A stretch of 64,000 bases of DNA from Leucothrix arctica (GCF_003172895.1 NZ_QGKL01000042.1:62001-126000), one strand, 5' to 3'. Positions 1 to 8,381 are shown, counted from the stretch's first letter. Notes: generated from the letters alone by a model not told the origin. A program made the numbers and translations.

Positions 1-19
1 TGTATGAAGGATTTATAAC

Positions 20-460
20 ATGGAAATAAGAGCGGTAACTTACAATGAAGTTAAAGCCGTTTTATCACTGATTGATGAGCTTAAAAACGCCAGTTTTTCT
101 AGGCCAAATGACCATCAAATAGCGTCAATATATTTATCGCTGATTGAAAGTGGCGGTTGTGTCGTTGGTGCTTTTATTAACGGTGAGCTTGTTGGTACTT
201 GTACTGTAAATATGTGTTCAAACTTTAGTTGGTCAGGTCGCCCGTTTGCTATTATTGAAAACGTTATTGTGTCAAAAAAGCATCGTAACTGCGGTGTTGG
301 TAAAGCGGTTCTAGGTTTCGCCAGAGACTTCGCTGAGAAAGCTGGGTGTTATAAAGTCGCTTTGATGACTGGTTCTAAAAAGGAGTCAACTCACAAGTTC
401 TATGAGTCAGCAGGTTTCGTGGGTAATAAAACAGGGTTTCAAATTAGGTTTGATGCATAA
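20..460 (+). CDS. GNAT family N-acetyltransferase
   Basis: A 146-residue protein covering one complete GNAT fold, which transfers an acetyl group from acetyl-CoA to an unknown amine. The acetyl-CoA loop is visible as I-I-E-N-V-I-V-S followed by R-N-C-G-V-G-K (about residues 80-95), matching the R/Q-x-x-G-x-G/A motif. A C-terminal H-K-F-Y-E-S-A-G-F segment is typical of GNAT motif B. The ATG at 20 has a GAAGGA-like ribosome site just upstream. The stop overlaps the next gene, also a GNAT, so the two are probably co-transcribed. The substrate cannot be predicted. Confidence 0.88.
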   Translation: MEIRAVTYNEVKAVLSLIDELKNASFSRPNDHQIASIYLSLIESGGCVVGAFINGELVGTCTVNMCSNFSWSGRPFAIIENVIVSKKHRNCGVGKAVLGFARDFAEKAGCYKVALMTGSKKESTHKFYESAGFVGNKTGFQIRFDA

Positions 461-953
461 CATGAAGCTAGAAAAAGCTAACAGTGAACAGGACTGGGAA
501 AAGGCGTCTAGTTTATTGTCACAAGTCGTTGACCGGCTGAATGGTTTAGACCGTACATTATGGGCAAAAGATCAGGTGTCTGTTGCTAGCGTTCAACAGT
601 CTTATCGATTAGACGAACTTAATTTTTTAATCGAGACTACTTTTGTAGGGGTGGTATTTCTACAGAAGAGTGACCCGTTATTTTGGCCTGAGATGACAGA
701 GCACGATAGCCTGTATATTCACAAACTCGCAATAGACCCAGTTCGTGCTGGTGAGCAGCTCGGCCAGAAAGCACTGACGGCTATTATTGATCAAGCGAAA
801 ATTAGAGGCTTTAGTTGGGTGCGTTTGGACTGCGACGACAGGCCTGAACTTCATCGTTTTTACCAAAATTATGGCTTTGAAATGTTAGATATAAAAGACG
901 TAGGTGAGTTCCGAGTGGCTCGCTACCAATTACTTACAAACACAATCAAATAA
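453..953 (+). CDS. GNAT family N-acetyltransferase
   Basis: A second GNAT-type acetyltransferase. The core L-Y-I-H-K-L-A-I-D-P followed by R-A-G-E-Q-L-G-Q-K-A-L is the acetyl-CoA site, and H-R-F-Y-Q-N-Y-G-F near the end is motif B. I chose the ATG at 453, which overlaps the end of the previous gene (ATGCATAA) and has AGG about five bases upstream. An ATG at 462 is the alternative. An in-frame ATG at 402 lies deep inside the previous gene and would add residues unlike a GNAT N-terminus. The substrate is unknown. Confidence 0.82.
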   Translation: MHNMKLEKANSEQDWEKASSLLSQVVDRLNGLDRTLWAKDQVSVASVQQSYRLDELNFLIETTFVGVVFLQKSDPLFWPEMTEHDSLYIHKLAIDPVRAGEQLGQKALTAIIDQAKIRGFSWVRLDCDDRPELHRFYQNYGFEMLDIKDVGEFRVARYQLLTNTIK

Positions 954-964
954 GAAGCTACCTC

Positions 965-1666
965 ATGAAAATACAAAAACTAGACTTCGTAGAAGGCGCT
1001 AAACAAGCAGAAGGTATCACTGTTATTATCGATGTCTTCAGAGCTTTTTCTGTTGCCTGCTATTGCTTCGATAAAGGCGTTACCAAGGTTATTCCTGTTG
1101 GTGAGTTTACGGATGCGCTCTCGTATAAAGATGAAAGCAACACAGTTGTCCGTATTGGCGAAAGAGGCGGTAAGAAGTTGTCGGGTTTTGACTTTGGTAA
1201 TTCTCCGACAGAAATCCAGCTAGAAGATCTAAAAAATAAAGTGGTCGTCCAAACTACTCATGCTGGGACTCAAGGCTTGGTCAATACCCGTAATGCCTCG
1301 GAGGTGTTAACAGGCGCATTAGTGAATGCAAAGGCGACGGCAGACTATATCAAGCAGCAGAAACCTGAATGCGTCAGTCTGGTTAGGATGGGGCTTGGCG
1401 CGGCTGAGTCCACGGATGAAGATGATCTTTGTGCAGACTACTTGGAAAGCCTCTTGTTGGATAAAGCATTTGATGAAACTGAGATTAGAAACCGTTTAAT
1501 AGCATCGCCATGTGCTGAACGATTCTTAGATGCTGAAAAGCCTTGGAGCCCGATGTCTGACTTTGAATACTGTACTGATGTAAACAAGTTTGATTTTGTG
1601 CTTAGATTGGTTAGGTCGGATAAGGAAATGCCATACTTGGAGCGAGTCAGCCAAGCGCTGATATAA
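965..1666 (+). CDS. ComB-like 2-phosphosulfolactate phosphatase family protein
   Basis: A 233-residue protein that looks like the ComB family, Mg-dependent acid phosphatases that in methanogens dephosphorylate 2-phosphosulfolactate on the way to coenzyme M. The family's N-terminal signature is seen as T-V-I-I-D-V-F-R-A-F-S (about 19-29). G-E-R-G-G and F-D-F-G-N-S-P follow (about 68-82), then T-T-H-A-G-T-Q-G (about 97-104). Bacteria without coenzyme M often carry ComB relatives of unknown substrate, and no ComA or ComC partner is nearby. The preceding gene ends 11 bases upstream and coq7 starts 19 bases downstream, so it may share a transcript with both. The family is firm and the reaction is not. 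Confidence 0.78.
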   Translation: MKIQKLDFVEGAKQAEGITVIIDVFRAFSVACYCFDKGVTKVIPVGEFTDALSYKDESNTVVRIGERGGKKLSGFDFGNSPTEIQLEDLKNKVVVQTTHAGTQGLVNTRNASEVLTGALVNAKATADYIKQQKPECVSLVRMGLGAAESTDEDDLCADYLESLLLDKAFDETEIRNRLIASPCAERFLDAEKPWSPMSDFEYCTDVNKFDFVLRLVRSDKEMPYLERVSQALI

Positions 1667-1685
1667 CTCGAAAAGTGCATAGACT

Positions 1686-2225
1686 ATGAAATATCGTGAG
1701 AGCAACACCGGCTTACCCACTTCCACCAAGATCCTTAAAGTGAATCATGCGGGAGAGTTTGGTGCGGTCAATATCTATCGTTCGCAGCTTTTTTTAGCTA
1801 ACATTTTCATGAAAGATCTGGTACCTGTTCTCGAAGATTTTCTTGCCGATGAAAAACGTCATTTGGATGTGTTCTGGCAGGAAATACAGCGGCGAAATGG
1901 CGTGAAGTGTAAGAGCTATTATTTGTGTGGCCTTGGTGGTTACGCGATGGGGTTTACTTCAGCACTAGTGGGTAGAAGAGGGATTATGGCATGCACTTGG
2001 GCAGTGGAGAGTGTTGTGATAAATCACCTACATAATCAGATTGAGTACCTTCAAAGCAAGCAAGATGTAGAAGCACTAAAAGCGGTGCAGGATATTTTAG
2101 AAGATGAGCAAAACCATCGAGATACTGGCTTTCAATCGGGCGGTGCTAATAATATGTTTTATCAGCCGTTACGTTGTGTCATTAGTGTGCTTACTGAAGG
2201 TGTCATTCGGCTTGGAATGCGTTAG
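1686..2225 (+). CDS. coq7: Demethoxyubiquinone hydroxylase (Coq7 family)
   Basis: A di-iron, ferritin-like hydroxylase that adds the last ring hydroxyl in aerobic ubiquinone synthesis. All six expected iron ligands are present in 179 residues: E24 in H-A-G-E-F-G-A, E56 and H59 in D-E-K-R-H, E108 in A-V-E-S, and E141 and H144 in E-D-E-Q-N-H. The ending T-E-G-V-I-R-L-G-M-R is typical. The ATG at 1686 starts right at the conserved N-terminus. It lies close behind the ComB-like gene with no other ubiquinone gene around. Many gammaproteobacteria use UbiF for this step instead, so Coq7 carries some taxonomic information. Confidence 0.9.
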   Translation: MKYRESNTGLPTSTKILKVNHAGEFGAVNIYRSQLFLANIFMKDLVPVLEDFLADEKRHLDVFWQEIQRRNGVKCKSYYLCGLGGYAMGFTSALVGRRGIMACTWAVESVVINHLHNQIEYLQSKQDVEALKAVQDILEDEQNHRDTGFQSGGANNMFYQPLRCVISVLTEGVIRLGMR

Positions 2226-2240
2226 GGCGCAAAAATTATT

Positions 2241-3128
2241 ATGACGTTAATCTTAGACCAAACAAATAAGCAGACCACAACGGCTAGCACGCCCATGTTT
2301 TGGCGAGACACCCGCATGCCTCATGTAGAGTTGCGAAGGGTTCAGGACGGCCGAAAGCTCCACTACGCGCCACATAGTCATACGCAATGGTCTCTCGGTG
2401 CTATCACCAAGGGCCAGAGCACGTTTATTTACAGGGATGACCAGTATCAGGTGAGTGAAGGCACTTTGGTTATTATGAATCCAAACTGGGTACATGCTTG
2501 TAATCCTATTGATAACCAGCATTGGAGCTACCTGATGTTGTATATCGATGCTGATTGGTTAAGCAACCTTAGATATGAGCTAGGCCTTGTTAAAGTGGCT
2601 AGTTGGCAAGATATACCTGTCGCAACGCTGTCAACTACCAAGTGGTATTCGGGCTATTGTCAGATGGTGGAATGCCTACTCGATACAGATCGAGCGTTAC
2701 TAGATAAACAGGCCGCTGTAACGGAGTACTTGAGTGAATTGATGGTGGAGCTATCTGGGCAAGTATCACCGACCTCGAACATACCGACAGCTATGCTGGT
2801 ACTTGCGGATTATTTAAAGGAAAATGCTTCTGAAGATGTGCCTTTGGAAACAATGTGTGAGCTTTCTGGATATAGCTCTGGGCACCTGATTCGATCTTTT
2901 AAACAGTATTTTGGCCTCACGCCACATGCTTATCTAGTCAACCACCGTATTCAATGTGGACAACAAGATTTGAAAAATGGGAATCCTATTGCTGAGGCAG
3001 CGGTAGATAATGGCTTTGCGGATCAGCCACATTTTCAACGTACCTTCAAAAAGCTACTAGCAGTGACGCCAAAACAGTATCGGCAGTCATTACTCAATAA
3101 TCAGAAAGACACAGCTAGCGAGCAGTAA
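2241..3128 (+). CDS. AraC family transcriptional regulator
   Basis: A 295-residue regulator with an N-terminal AraC-type cupin sensor (about 25-130, with H-S-H-T-Q-W and H-A-C-N-P) and a C-terminal double helix-turn-helix (about 185-280, including S-G-Y-S-S-G-H-L-I-R-S-F-K and the closing G-F-A-D-Q-P-H-F-Q-R-T-F-K-K). It begins 15 bases after coq7 without a strong ribosome site, so ATG 2295 is a possible alternative start. It converges on a LysE-type exporter, and the two coding regions overlap by 39 bases at their 3' ends. AraC regulators of this type commonly sit beside LysE/RhtB exporters and are thought to control them. Confidence 0.88.
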   Translation: MTLILDQTNKQTTTASTPMFWRDTRMPHVELRRVQDGRKLHYAPHSHTQWSLGAITKGQSTFIYRDDQYQVSEGTLVIMNPNWVHACNPIDNQHWSYLMLYIDADWLSNLRYELGLVKVASWQDIPVATLSTTKWYSGYCQMVECLLDTDRALLDKQAAVTEYLSELMVELSGQVSPTSNIPTAMLVLADYLKENASEDVPLETMCELSGYSSGHLIRSFKQYFGLTPHAYLVNHRIQCGQQDLKNGNPIAEAAVDNGFADQPHFQRTFKKLLAVTPKQYRQSLLNNQKDTASEQ

Positions 3129-3683
3129 AAGTGCAAGCGTTCGGTTGAGAGTAACGAGTACTTTTGGTTGGGTGATAAAGCGTCGTAGAAAAGCGCCTGC
3201 GTAAACCCAGCAACTCAATGATAGCCAGCAAATTGGTAGATACAATGCTGCAAAAATCGTGACATCACCAAAGTTTTGCCCATTGGTATAAGCACCAATC
3301 CCTGATGCGGAAGCTATCCATGCTTTAGGGTTGACCCATTGCATGATCGCACCTGTCATAAACCCTGGCGCATTATCGTATTCGCTCGCATCTATTCGCC
3401 CGTTATCACGAAACAGCTGAAGACTAAGGTAAAGTAAAAATGAGATGCCTGCCCAGCGCAAGATGACGTTGAGATTGGGGATGACTGACAGCACTGAATA
3501 AAGCCCTAGACCGATAGCAACGAAAAGACAGATAAAGCCCAGCGTCGCACCCGTTACGAAGATCAAACCTTTGGATAGTGGATAACGCGAGCCACTGCTG
3601 AGGCATATGAGATTAACTGGCCCCGGCGAAATGGATGCCGCTAGCGCAAACGCGGCCATAGGTAGCATCATTGAAATAGTCAT
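3090..3683 (-). CDS. LysE/RhtB family amino-acid exporter
   Basis: A 197-residue inner-membrane protein of the LysE/RhtB family, which exports amino acids or related metabolites. The family signature S-I-S-P-G-P-V-N-L is near the N-terminus (about 17-25), followed by roughly six hydrophobic segments including F-V-T-G-A-T-L-G-F-I-C-L-F and F-L-L-Y-L-S-L-Q-L-F. The ATG at 3683 has AGTAAAGA upstream. Its 3' end overlaps the convergent AraC gene, the likely regulator. The 184 bases between this gene and the divergent Ada-type gene must hold both promoters. The exported substrate cannot be inferred. Confidence 0.88.
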   Translation of the reverse strand: MTISMMLPMAAFALAASISPGPVNLICLSSGSRYPLSKGLIFVTGATLGFICLFVAIGLGLYSVLSVIPNLNVILRWAGISFLLYLSLQLFRDNGRIDASEYDNAPGFMTGAIMQWVNPKAWIASASGIGAYTNGQNFGDVTIFAALYLPICWLSLSCWVYAGAFLRRFITQPKVLVTLNRTLALLLLASCVFLIIE

Positions 3684-3867
3684 TCTTTACTCTCTGCTCT
3701 GTAACAAGGCCAGAAGTGTGCGCCAGTGGTTGTGCAAAGTATTGAACAAAATTGCGGTGGTTCTGTTCATGCGATAACGTCAAAACCTCTAGTGCCGAAA
3801 ATGGCTAGTTTCACCGCCCAGAGGCGTTACACTATTCGTTCATATCAATGACAGGGCAGAAGCCGTT

Positions 3868-5301
3868 ATGCTAGAGGCGGATACAACACATCACTCCACA
3901 CATTTGTCTGGCTTGACGCTTGAGCAATGCCAAAGCGCCAGACTCGCTCGTGATAACCGTTTTGATGGTCGCTTCTTTGTTGCCGTCAAAACCACCGGTA
4001 TTTTCTGTCGGCCAATCTGTCCTGCCAATTTGCCGAAAGAAGCCAATGTGGAATACTTCGCGAAACAAGTTCAGGCCTTACAGTCAGGCTATCGGCCTTG
4101 CCTGCGTTGCCGTCCAGACAGTGCGCCGGGTTCGTGGGCTTGGAAAGGAGTAGAGACAACCTTTCAGCGAGCGGTGAATCTGATTGATCAAGGTGAATTG
4201 CAAAGTAGTAATCTCCCAGAGTTGAGTAGTCGCCTCGGTATTAGTGACCGCTACCTACGACAACTGTTTCAACAATACCTTGGTATGTCACCCAAACAAT
4301 ACGCGCAGTATCAGCAGCTCATGTTCGCCAAGCAACTGCTTCATACCAGCAATATGAGCATCGGTGATATCGCGATTGCTAGTGGTTTTAACAGTGTGCG
4401 TCGATTTAATGACGCCTTCCAAAAGAAGCTAAAACTCACACCTAGCGACACTCGAAAAACTACACGAGCTGATACTAATGCAGCCGATGCCACTGTCGAT
4501 AAGCACCTACGTCTGAGCTACCGCCCCCCATTTAATTGGGATCACTTATTAGCGTTTTATCGCAAACGCGCGATTCAAAGTATCGAAGAGGTAGGTGAAG
4601 ATTATTACGCCCGAACCTTTGTATCCACTCATTCGCAAGGTTGGTTTAAAGCGGAGCTAGGCGCTAAAAACACACTAGAAATCACCTTTGATATTGATGA
4701 CATCACACAGCTTAAACACATGGTGTCGCAGATTCGTCGTTTGTTTGACTTGGATGCGGATATCGCCGTGATAGAGCAACATCTGCAACAAACCGCTATC
4801 GGGCCTTTGATGACTAGTGGACTGCGTATTCCGGGAGTATGGAGCGCTTGGGAGGCAGGTGTTCGAGCGATATTTGGGCAACAGGTGTCTATTACCGCAG
4901 CGATCACGGTACTGAATGGTTTTGTTAGTAGTCTGGATGAAACTGAGGAAAGTGGCGTGGCTTCTAGGCGTTATTTCCCAACACCCACCGAGATTGTCAA
5001 TGCCGACTTTAGCGTGTTGAGAATGCCGCAAACCCGCAAAGATACCTTAAAGCGCTTTGCTGACTACATGGTTGATCACATGGATGCGCCGCCAGAGGAC
5101 TGGTTGGCGTTAAAAGGCATTGGGCCTTGGACGGTGAGCTATGCCAAATTACGCGGCCTGTCACAGCCTGATTGTTTCTTATCAACTGACTTGGTGATTA
5201 AGAAAGCCATTGCCGATGTTGATGACCAAAAACAACTTATCGAATCCCTATCGCCATGGGGTAGCTACGCCACCTTTAACTGTTGGAACTCACAATCATG
5301 A
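3868..5301 (+). CDS. Ada-N / AraC HTH / AlkA fusion: alkylation-damage sensor and DNA-3-methyladenine glycosylase
   Basis: A 477-residue three-part repair protein. Residues about 20-95 form the Ada zinc domain with its four cysteines (C47, C51, C78, C81); in E. coli Ada the first cysteine accepts a methyl group from DNA phosphotriesters and switches on transcription. An AraC-type double helix-turn-helix follows (about 100-200). The rest is AlkA, with the N-terminal AlkA subdomain and a helix-hairpin-helix ending in L-K-G-I-G-P-W-T-V-S-Y-A and the catalytic Asp in L-S-T-D. It therefore combines the inducible sensor with base excision of alkylated purines. The stop overlaps ogt by four bases (ATGA). 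It is probably autoregulated, as Ada proteins are. Confidence 0.93.
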   Translation: MLEADTTHHSTHLSGLTLEQCQSARLARDNRFDGRFFVAVKTTGIFCRPICPANLPKEANVEYFAKQVQALQSGYRPCLRCRPDSAPGSWAWKGVETTFQRAVNLIDQGELQSSNLPELSSRLGISDRYLRQLFQQYLGMSPKQYAQYQQLMFAKQLLHTSNMSIGDIAIASGFNSVRRFNDAFQKKLKLTPSDTRKTTRADTNAADATVDKHLRLSYRPPFNWDHLLAFYRKRAIQSIEEVGEDYYARTFVSTHSQGWFKAELGAKNTLEITFDIDDITQLKHMVSQIRRLFDLDADIAVIEQHLQQTAIGPLMTSGLRIPGVWSAWEAGVRAIFGQQVSITAAITVLNGFVSSLDETEESGVASRRYFPTPTEIVNADFSVLRMPQTRKDTLKRFADYMVDHMDAPPEDWLALKGIGPWTVSYAKLRGLSQPDCFLSTDLVIKKAIADVDDQKQLIESLSPWGSYATFNCWNSQS

Positions 5302-5777
5302 AGTATTTTACTCGCTACCCAAGCCCTTTAGGACAAATGACGTTGCAAGCCCGTGACGCTGGACTGACTGGCGCTTGGTTTGAAGTACAAACCACCGCAC
5401 CTGATGACTTTGGAATGCAGCAAGATGATCATCCGATACTGACGCAAGCAGTGACTGAATTGAGCGAGTACTTTGCTGGAAAACGAACGCAGTTTGATGT
5501 GACTACGGTTGCTGATGGGACTGATTTTCAGAAGCAGGTTTGGGCGATGTTAAAGAAGATTCCTTATGGTGAAACGTGGAGTTATCAGGACTTGGCGATT
5601 GCTATTGATAACCCAAAAGCGGTGAGGGCGGTGGGTATGACTAATGGGAGGAATCCTATTTCGATTATCGTGCCTTGCCATCGGGTGATTGGGAAGAATG
5701 GAAAGTTGACGGGCTATGCGGGTGGGGTTGAGCGGAAGGAGAGGTTGTTGGGGCTGGAGAAAATGAGTAATTTTTAA
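5298..5777 (+). CDS. ogt: Methylated-DNA--[protein]-cysteine S-methyltransferase
   Basis: A suicide repair protein that takes the methyl group from O6-methylguanine onto its own cysteine. The active site P-C-H-R-V-I-G is present, followed by the usual G-K-L-T-G-Y-A-G-G and the C-terminal E-R-K-E-R-L-L. The G-T-D-F-Q-K-Q-V-W and P-Y-G-E-T-W-S-Y helices precede it. The start is the ATG at 5298, which overlaps the TGA of the upstream gene as ATGA. A TTG at 5283 in the same frame adds five residues and is less likely. With its upstream partner it provides the functions of the adaptive response split over two proteins. Confidence 0.93.
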   Translation: MKYFTRYPSPLGQMTLQARDAGLTGAWFEVQTTAPDDFGMQQDDHPILTQAVTELSEYFAGKRTQFDVTTVADGTDFQKQVWAMLKKIPYGETWSYQDLAIAIDNPKAVRAVGMTNGRNPISIIVPCHRVIGKNGKLTGYAGGVERKERLLGLEKMSNF

Positions 5778-5783
5778 AATTAT

Positions 5784-5985
5784 TCATTAAAAAATCCGCG
5801 CCACCGGCTTCCACTGCTTTAGCTGCATCAGATAAGATCACTGCTGTTTCATCCCTCGCAACTTTGTGCTGGAGCGCTTCGATTTAGCAAAGTCCACACT
5901 ATAAAGTACGATTTTGCGGAATGTAAGCCGTCAAGTTCAGGCTTAACGGCTTCGTTTAAAGCTTTGTAGTAAGTGAACTTTGACT
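5784..5985 (-). pseudogene. Remnant of an aspartate/glutamate racemase
   Basis: A decayed minus-strand fragment. Read across frames it gives T-Y-Y-K-A-L-N-E-A-V-K-P-E-L-D-G-L-H-S-A, then I-V-L-Y-S-V-D-F-A-K, then I-E-A-L-Q-H-K and A-A-K-A-V-E-A-G-G-A-D-F-L-M. That is the well-known order in Asp/Glu racemases, as I recall it. Two one-base losses account for the frame changes, one at the A-run before I-V-L-Y and one before I-E-A-L-Q-H. The expected next segment with the catalytic C-T-N-T-M-H is missing, because the fragment runs straight into the end of ogt. It fills the ogt/GNAT interval and cannot make an active enzyme. Confidence 0.7.
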
Positions 5986-6022
5986 AGTAAGTCAGGGCAA
6001 TGTTAGAGGATTAGTGTTTATT

Positions 6023-6475
6023 ATGAAAATTGAATTAGTAGCTGCATTAGAAAGTGATACTGACTTCGCTTTCGAAGCAAAACGCCAAGCGATGGGGCCG
6101 CACATTACAACAAAATGGGGCTGGGATGAGTCCTTCCAAAGAAACCTACATAAGCAACGCTACTCAGAAAAACCTTGGTTTATTATTCATTTGGAAAGTA
6201 AGCCCATAGGTACAGTGTCCATTCACGAACTACCAGAGCATACAAGGTTTGGTGAGTTTTACTTGCTTGATGAATATAGAGATAAAGGTATCGGTACTCA
6301 AATCTTAAAAACATTTCTTGAGGAATGTGATGAAAAATCGCAATGCGTTGTGCTTGAGTTTTTGAAGTGGAATCCAGTCGGAACATTGTATAAGCGTTAC
6401 GGTTTTGAGGTCACTTCAGAAAATGATATTCACTACTTTATGAAGCGCAAGCCGCACACACCAACTAAGGCATAA
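6023..6475 (+). CDS. GNAT family N-acetyltransferase
   Basis: A GNAT protein of about 150 residues. The acetyl-CoA motif is visible as F-Y-L-L-D-E-Y-R-D-K-G-I-G-T-Q-I-L, and a motif-B-like V-G-T-L-Y-K-R-Y-G-F-E-V follows. The ATG at 6023 is 12 bases after an AGAGGA ribosome site. A GTG at 6014 lies only three bases from it, so the ATG is preferred. It stands alone between a racemase remnant and a broken small gene, so the context gives no substrate. Confidence 0.85.
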   Translation: MKIELVAALESDTDFAFEAKRQAMGPHITTKWGWDESFQRNLHKQRYSEKPWFIIHLESKPIGTVSIHELPEHTRFGEFYLLDEYRDKGIGTQILKTFLEECDEKSQCVVLEFLKWNPVGTLYKRYGFEVTSENDIHYFMKRKPHTPTKA

Positions 6476-6511
6476 GAGCCTAAGCATCGTTAGCAAAAAA
6501 TAGGGAATAAC

Positions 6512-6807
6512 ATGTTTGAAAATACATACACGGAAGTCTCCGGAATATTGGTAAGAGTTTGCGCGTTAGATTAGGAAATAGTGATTACCGAGAGAAGGCC
6601 AGCCAAGACCGGCAAGCGGCTATTGCCAAAGATGATGAACCTACTAGCTGGGAGGTGTCTGATTTGCTAAGAACACATCAAGAAATTGGTTTAATCGACC
6701 CATCACGTAAAGATCCTAAAGCATGGCATGTCACACTTTTTCGCTGGAATGAGTCGGGCGCGCCAATAATAAGCTTAGTTGGTGAGCCCACACCGATTGT
6801 TTTATAG
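6512..6807 (+). pseudogene. Small hypothetical gene, probably frameshifted
   Basis: An ATG at 6512 with an AGGGA ribosome site opens a reading frame that stops after 20 codons (TAG at 6572). A second frame is open from before 6559 to 6807 and encodes about 82 residues with protein-like composition, including S-W-E-V-S-D-L-L-R-T-H-Q-E-I-G-L and K-A-W-H-V-T-L-F-R-W. The downstream frame has only a TTG start with no ribosome site. The simplest reading is one small gene of about 98 codons broken by a single-base change near 6560. I do not recognise the family. If the TTG is used, the downstream part could still be a short intact gene. Confidence 0.45.
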
Positions 6808-6840
6808 TCTGTAAAAACCAAGCATTGTGGAGAGTTAATT

Positions 6841-7170
6841 ATGAGCACCGAGCCTTTGAGCCTTATTTCTTTAGCGAATGAGTTGGAAGCCTTGATTCAC
6901 CACTCCGTACCTGATTGCACCAGTCATAGTAAATACGGCGGAACACTGTTTACTGTTAAGCCAGATGAAAAAGAAGGACAGTTCTGTGGTGTGTTTATTT
7001 ACACTGAACATGTCCAAGTGTCTTTTAGTCAGGGAGCAAACTTGAAAGACCCAAGCAAGCTATTAAGTGGCACTGGGAAAAAGAGAAGACACGTAAACTT
7101 CAAAAGCGCTGGTGATATTGATTTTTCATATCTTGAAAGTCTTTTACAGCAGTCAGCAAGGTTGGATTAA
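6841..7170 (+). CDS. DUF1801 domain protein
   Basis: A 109-residue single-domain protein resembling the DUF1801 (YdhG-like) family. The recognisable core is H-V-Q-V-S-F-S-Q-G-A, followed by a lysine/arginine-rich G-T-G-K-K-R-R-H-V-N-F-K segment. The family fold resembles an iron-sulphur assembly/frataxin-like sandwich, but no reaction is established. The ATG at 6841 has GGAGAG upstream. A strong stem-loop follows the stop. It sits alone among decayed genes and its role is unknown. Confidence 0.75.
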   Translation: MSTEPLSLISLANELEALIHHSVPDCTSHSKYGGTLFTVKPDEKEGQFCGVFIYTEHVQVSFSQGANLKDPSKLLSGTGKKRRHVNFKSAGDIDFSYLESLLQQSARLD

Positions 7171-7172
7171 AA

Positions 7173-7201
7173 CCCTAGCTATTGTTTTCAACTAGCTAGG
7201 G
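7173..7201 (+). terminator. Stem-loop after the DUF1801 gene
   Basis: CCCTAGCTA (7173-7181) and TAGCTAGGG (7193-7201) form a perfect nine-base stem with an 11-base loop directly after the stop codon. The sequence GTTAGAAAA follows, so there is no long T-run. It probably ends transcription of the DUF1801 gene, and possibly also of the minus-strand peptidase pseudogene arriving from the other side. Confidence 0.6.
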
Positions 7202-7221
7202 GTTAGAAAAACGGCGTTACG

Positions 7222-8296
7222 CTATTCTGAAATTGCTTCCATAGCGGCCTCTAGCGCAAGATCTCTCCCATCAGCAAAGCCCTCAAGAGAAAAAGTGACT
7301 CGCGATTGCCAAGCCAACTGCGTCATGCCCACCAGAGTTAAGGCGGACATCAATAACAATACCATCCGTGTCTTTTAAGTCTTCAAATGCTTGGCTTAAG
7401 ATGGTGTTAGCTGCTTCAGCTTCTTTATGGCTATCTTCGATATCACCATCAGTAACGACATTGATCATACTGGCTATATTTAGATAACCTAGATTGCCCG
7501 ATAGCGTACCCCAGGATATGGTGTCTTCATCCTCTCCACCAGCATGCTTGAGGTTTGACACGTTACTCAGTGTAATATCATTTATTTGGTCAAGCATGCT
7601 ATAGGCAAATTGAGAGAAGTTGTCTACATCATTTTGCTGAGTGAATGCCTTGTACAAATCTATTTCAAGCTGACTGTCAGGTTCCGGTGAAAAATCTTCA
7701 TCACCGGCAGTAAGTCCAATATGGCCATCTTGTAAAGGCGCTAACATTGCGGATATGAGAGTGAATAGCTGCTCATCCGTTGTGTCACTGGATACGAGCG
7801 GGCGATAGGTTTGGTACTGTGTTTGCCAATCCACCTCACGTATTTCAAAAAATGCATAGTAGTCGTTAAAGGTATGCCAGAGGTGTTCGAATGCTATTTC
7901 AGGGTCTGACGTTTCGAGTAGCTTGTCTTCTTCGCATGTCTCCGGCAAAGCATCACGTAGTTGAAGGTTGACCGGGAAAACACCAGCCTGTGCTGTTGTT
8001 ATTACTGCTGAGCGTCCACCTTGGCTAATTTCAAAACTATCGATGATTGCTTCTTCTGCTTCCTCAATCGTTAGTACATCGCTCAACATACAACTATGGC
8101 TATTATATTCGTAGACCTTGGCATTAACGTCAGTCAGTTGATAGATGTCGCCGTAGCCTTGCTTCTCCCAAATGCCATGCGCTTTTTCATAGTCAGTTTT
8201 TTCGTCGAACTCAGCCTTTAGACTGCTATTGCAAGCAGTTAGCAGCACCGTCAATGTTAGCGTGCTTGTGAGTGAAAGATAGTTTTGAAAGATCAT
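7222..8296 (-). pseudogene. S41 family C-terminal-processing-type peptidase, internally deleted
   Basis: The N-terminal part is a lipoprotein/secreted S41 (tricorn/CTP-like) peptidase. A signal ending L-L-T-A-C-N (lipobox) is followed by P-L-Q-D-G-H-I-G-L and I-V-I-D-V-R-L-N-S-G-G-H-D, which resembles the substrate-binding strand before the catalytic serine. The frame stops at 7283. The next frame continues with L-E-G-F-A-D-G-R-D-L-A-L-E-A-A-M and stops at 7222, which is how such enzymes end. The stretch between, normally about 130 residues with the serine and lysine/glutamate, is gone. An internal deletion has thus fused the two ends out of frame. The product would be inactive. Confidence 0.7.
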
Positions 8297-8381
8297 AGGG
8301 TTACTCTGTGTTTTTGATGTGTGTACAGAGTAATATTGCGAAATTGTAGTGTCTGTTGGTGTAACGTTATTGTTTTGTTAG

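Noticed and set aside
4629-5031. Two antisense open frames within the AlkA region
   Set aside because: They lie wholly inside a well-supported gene on the other strand, have no family features and arise from its codon use.
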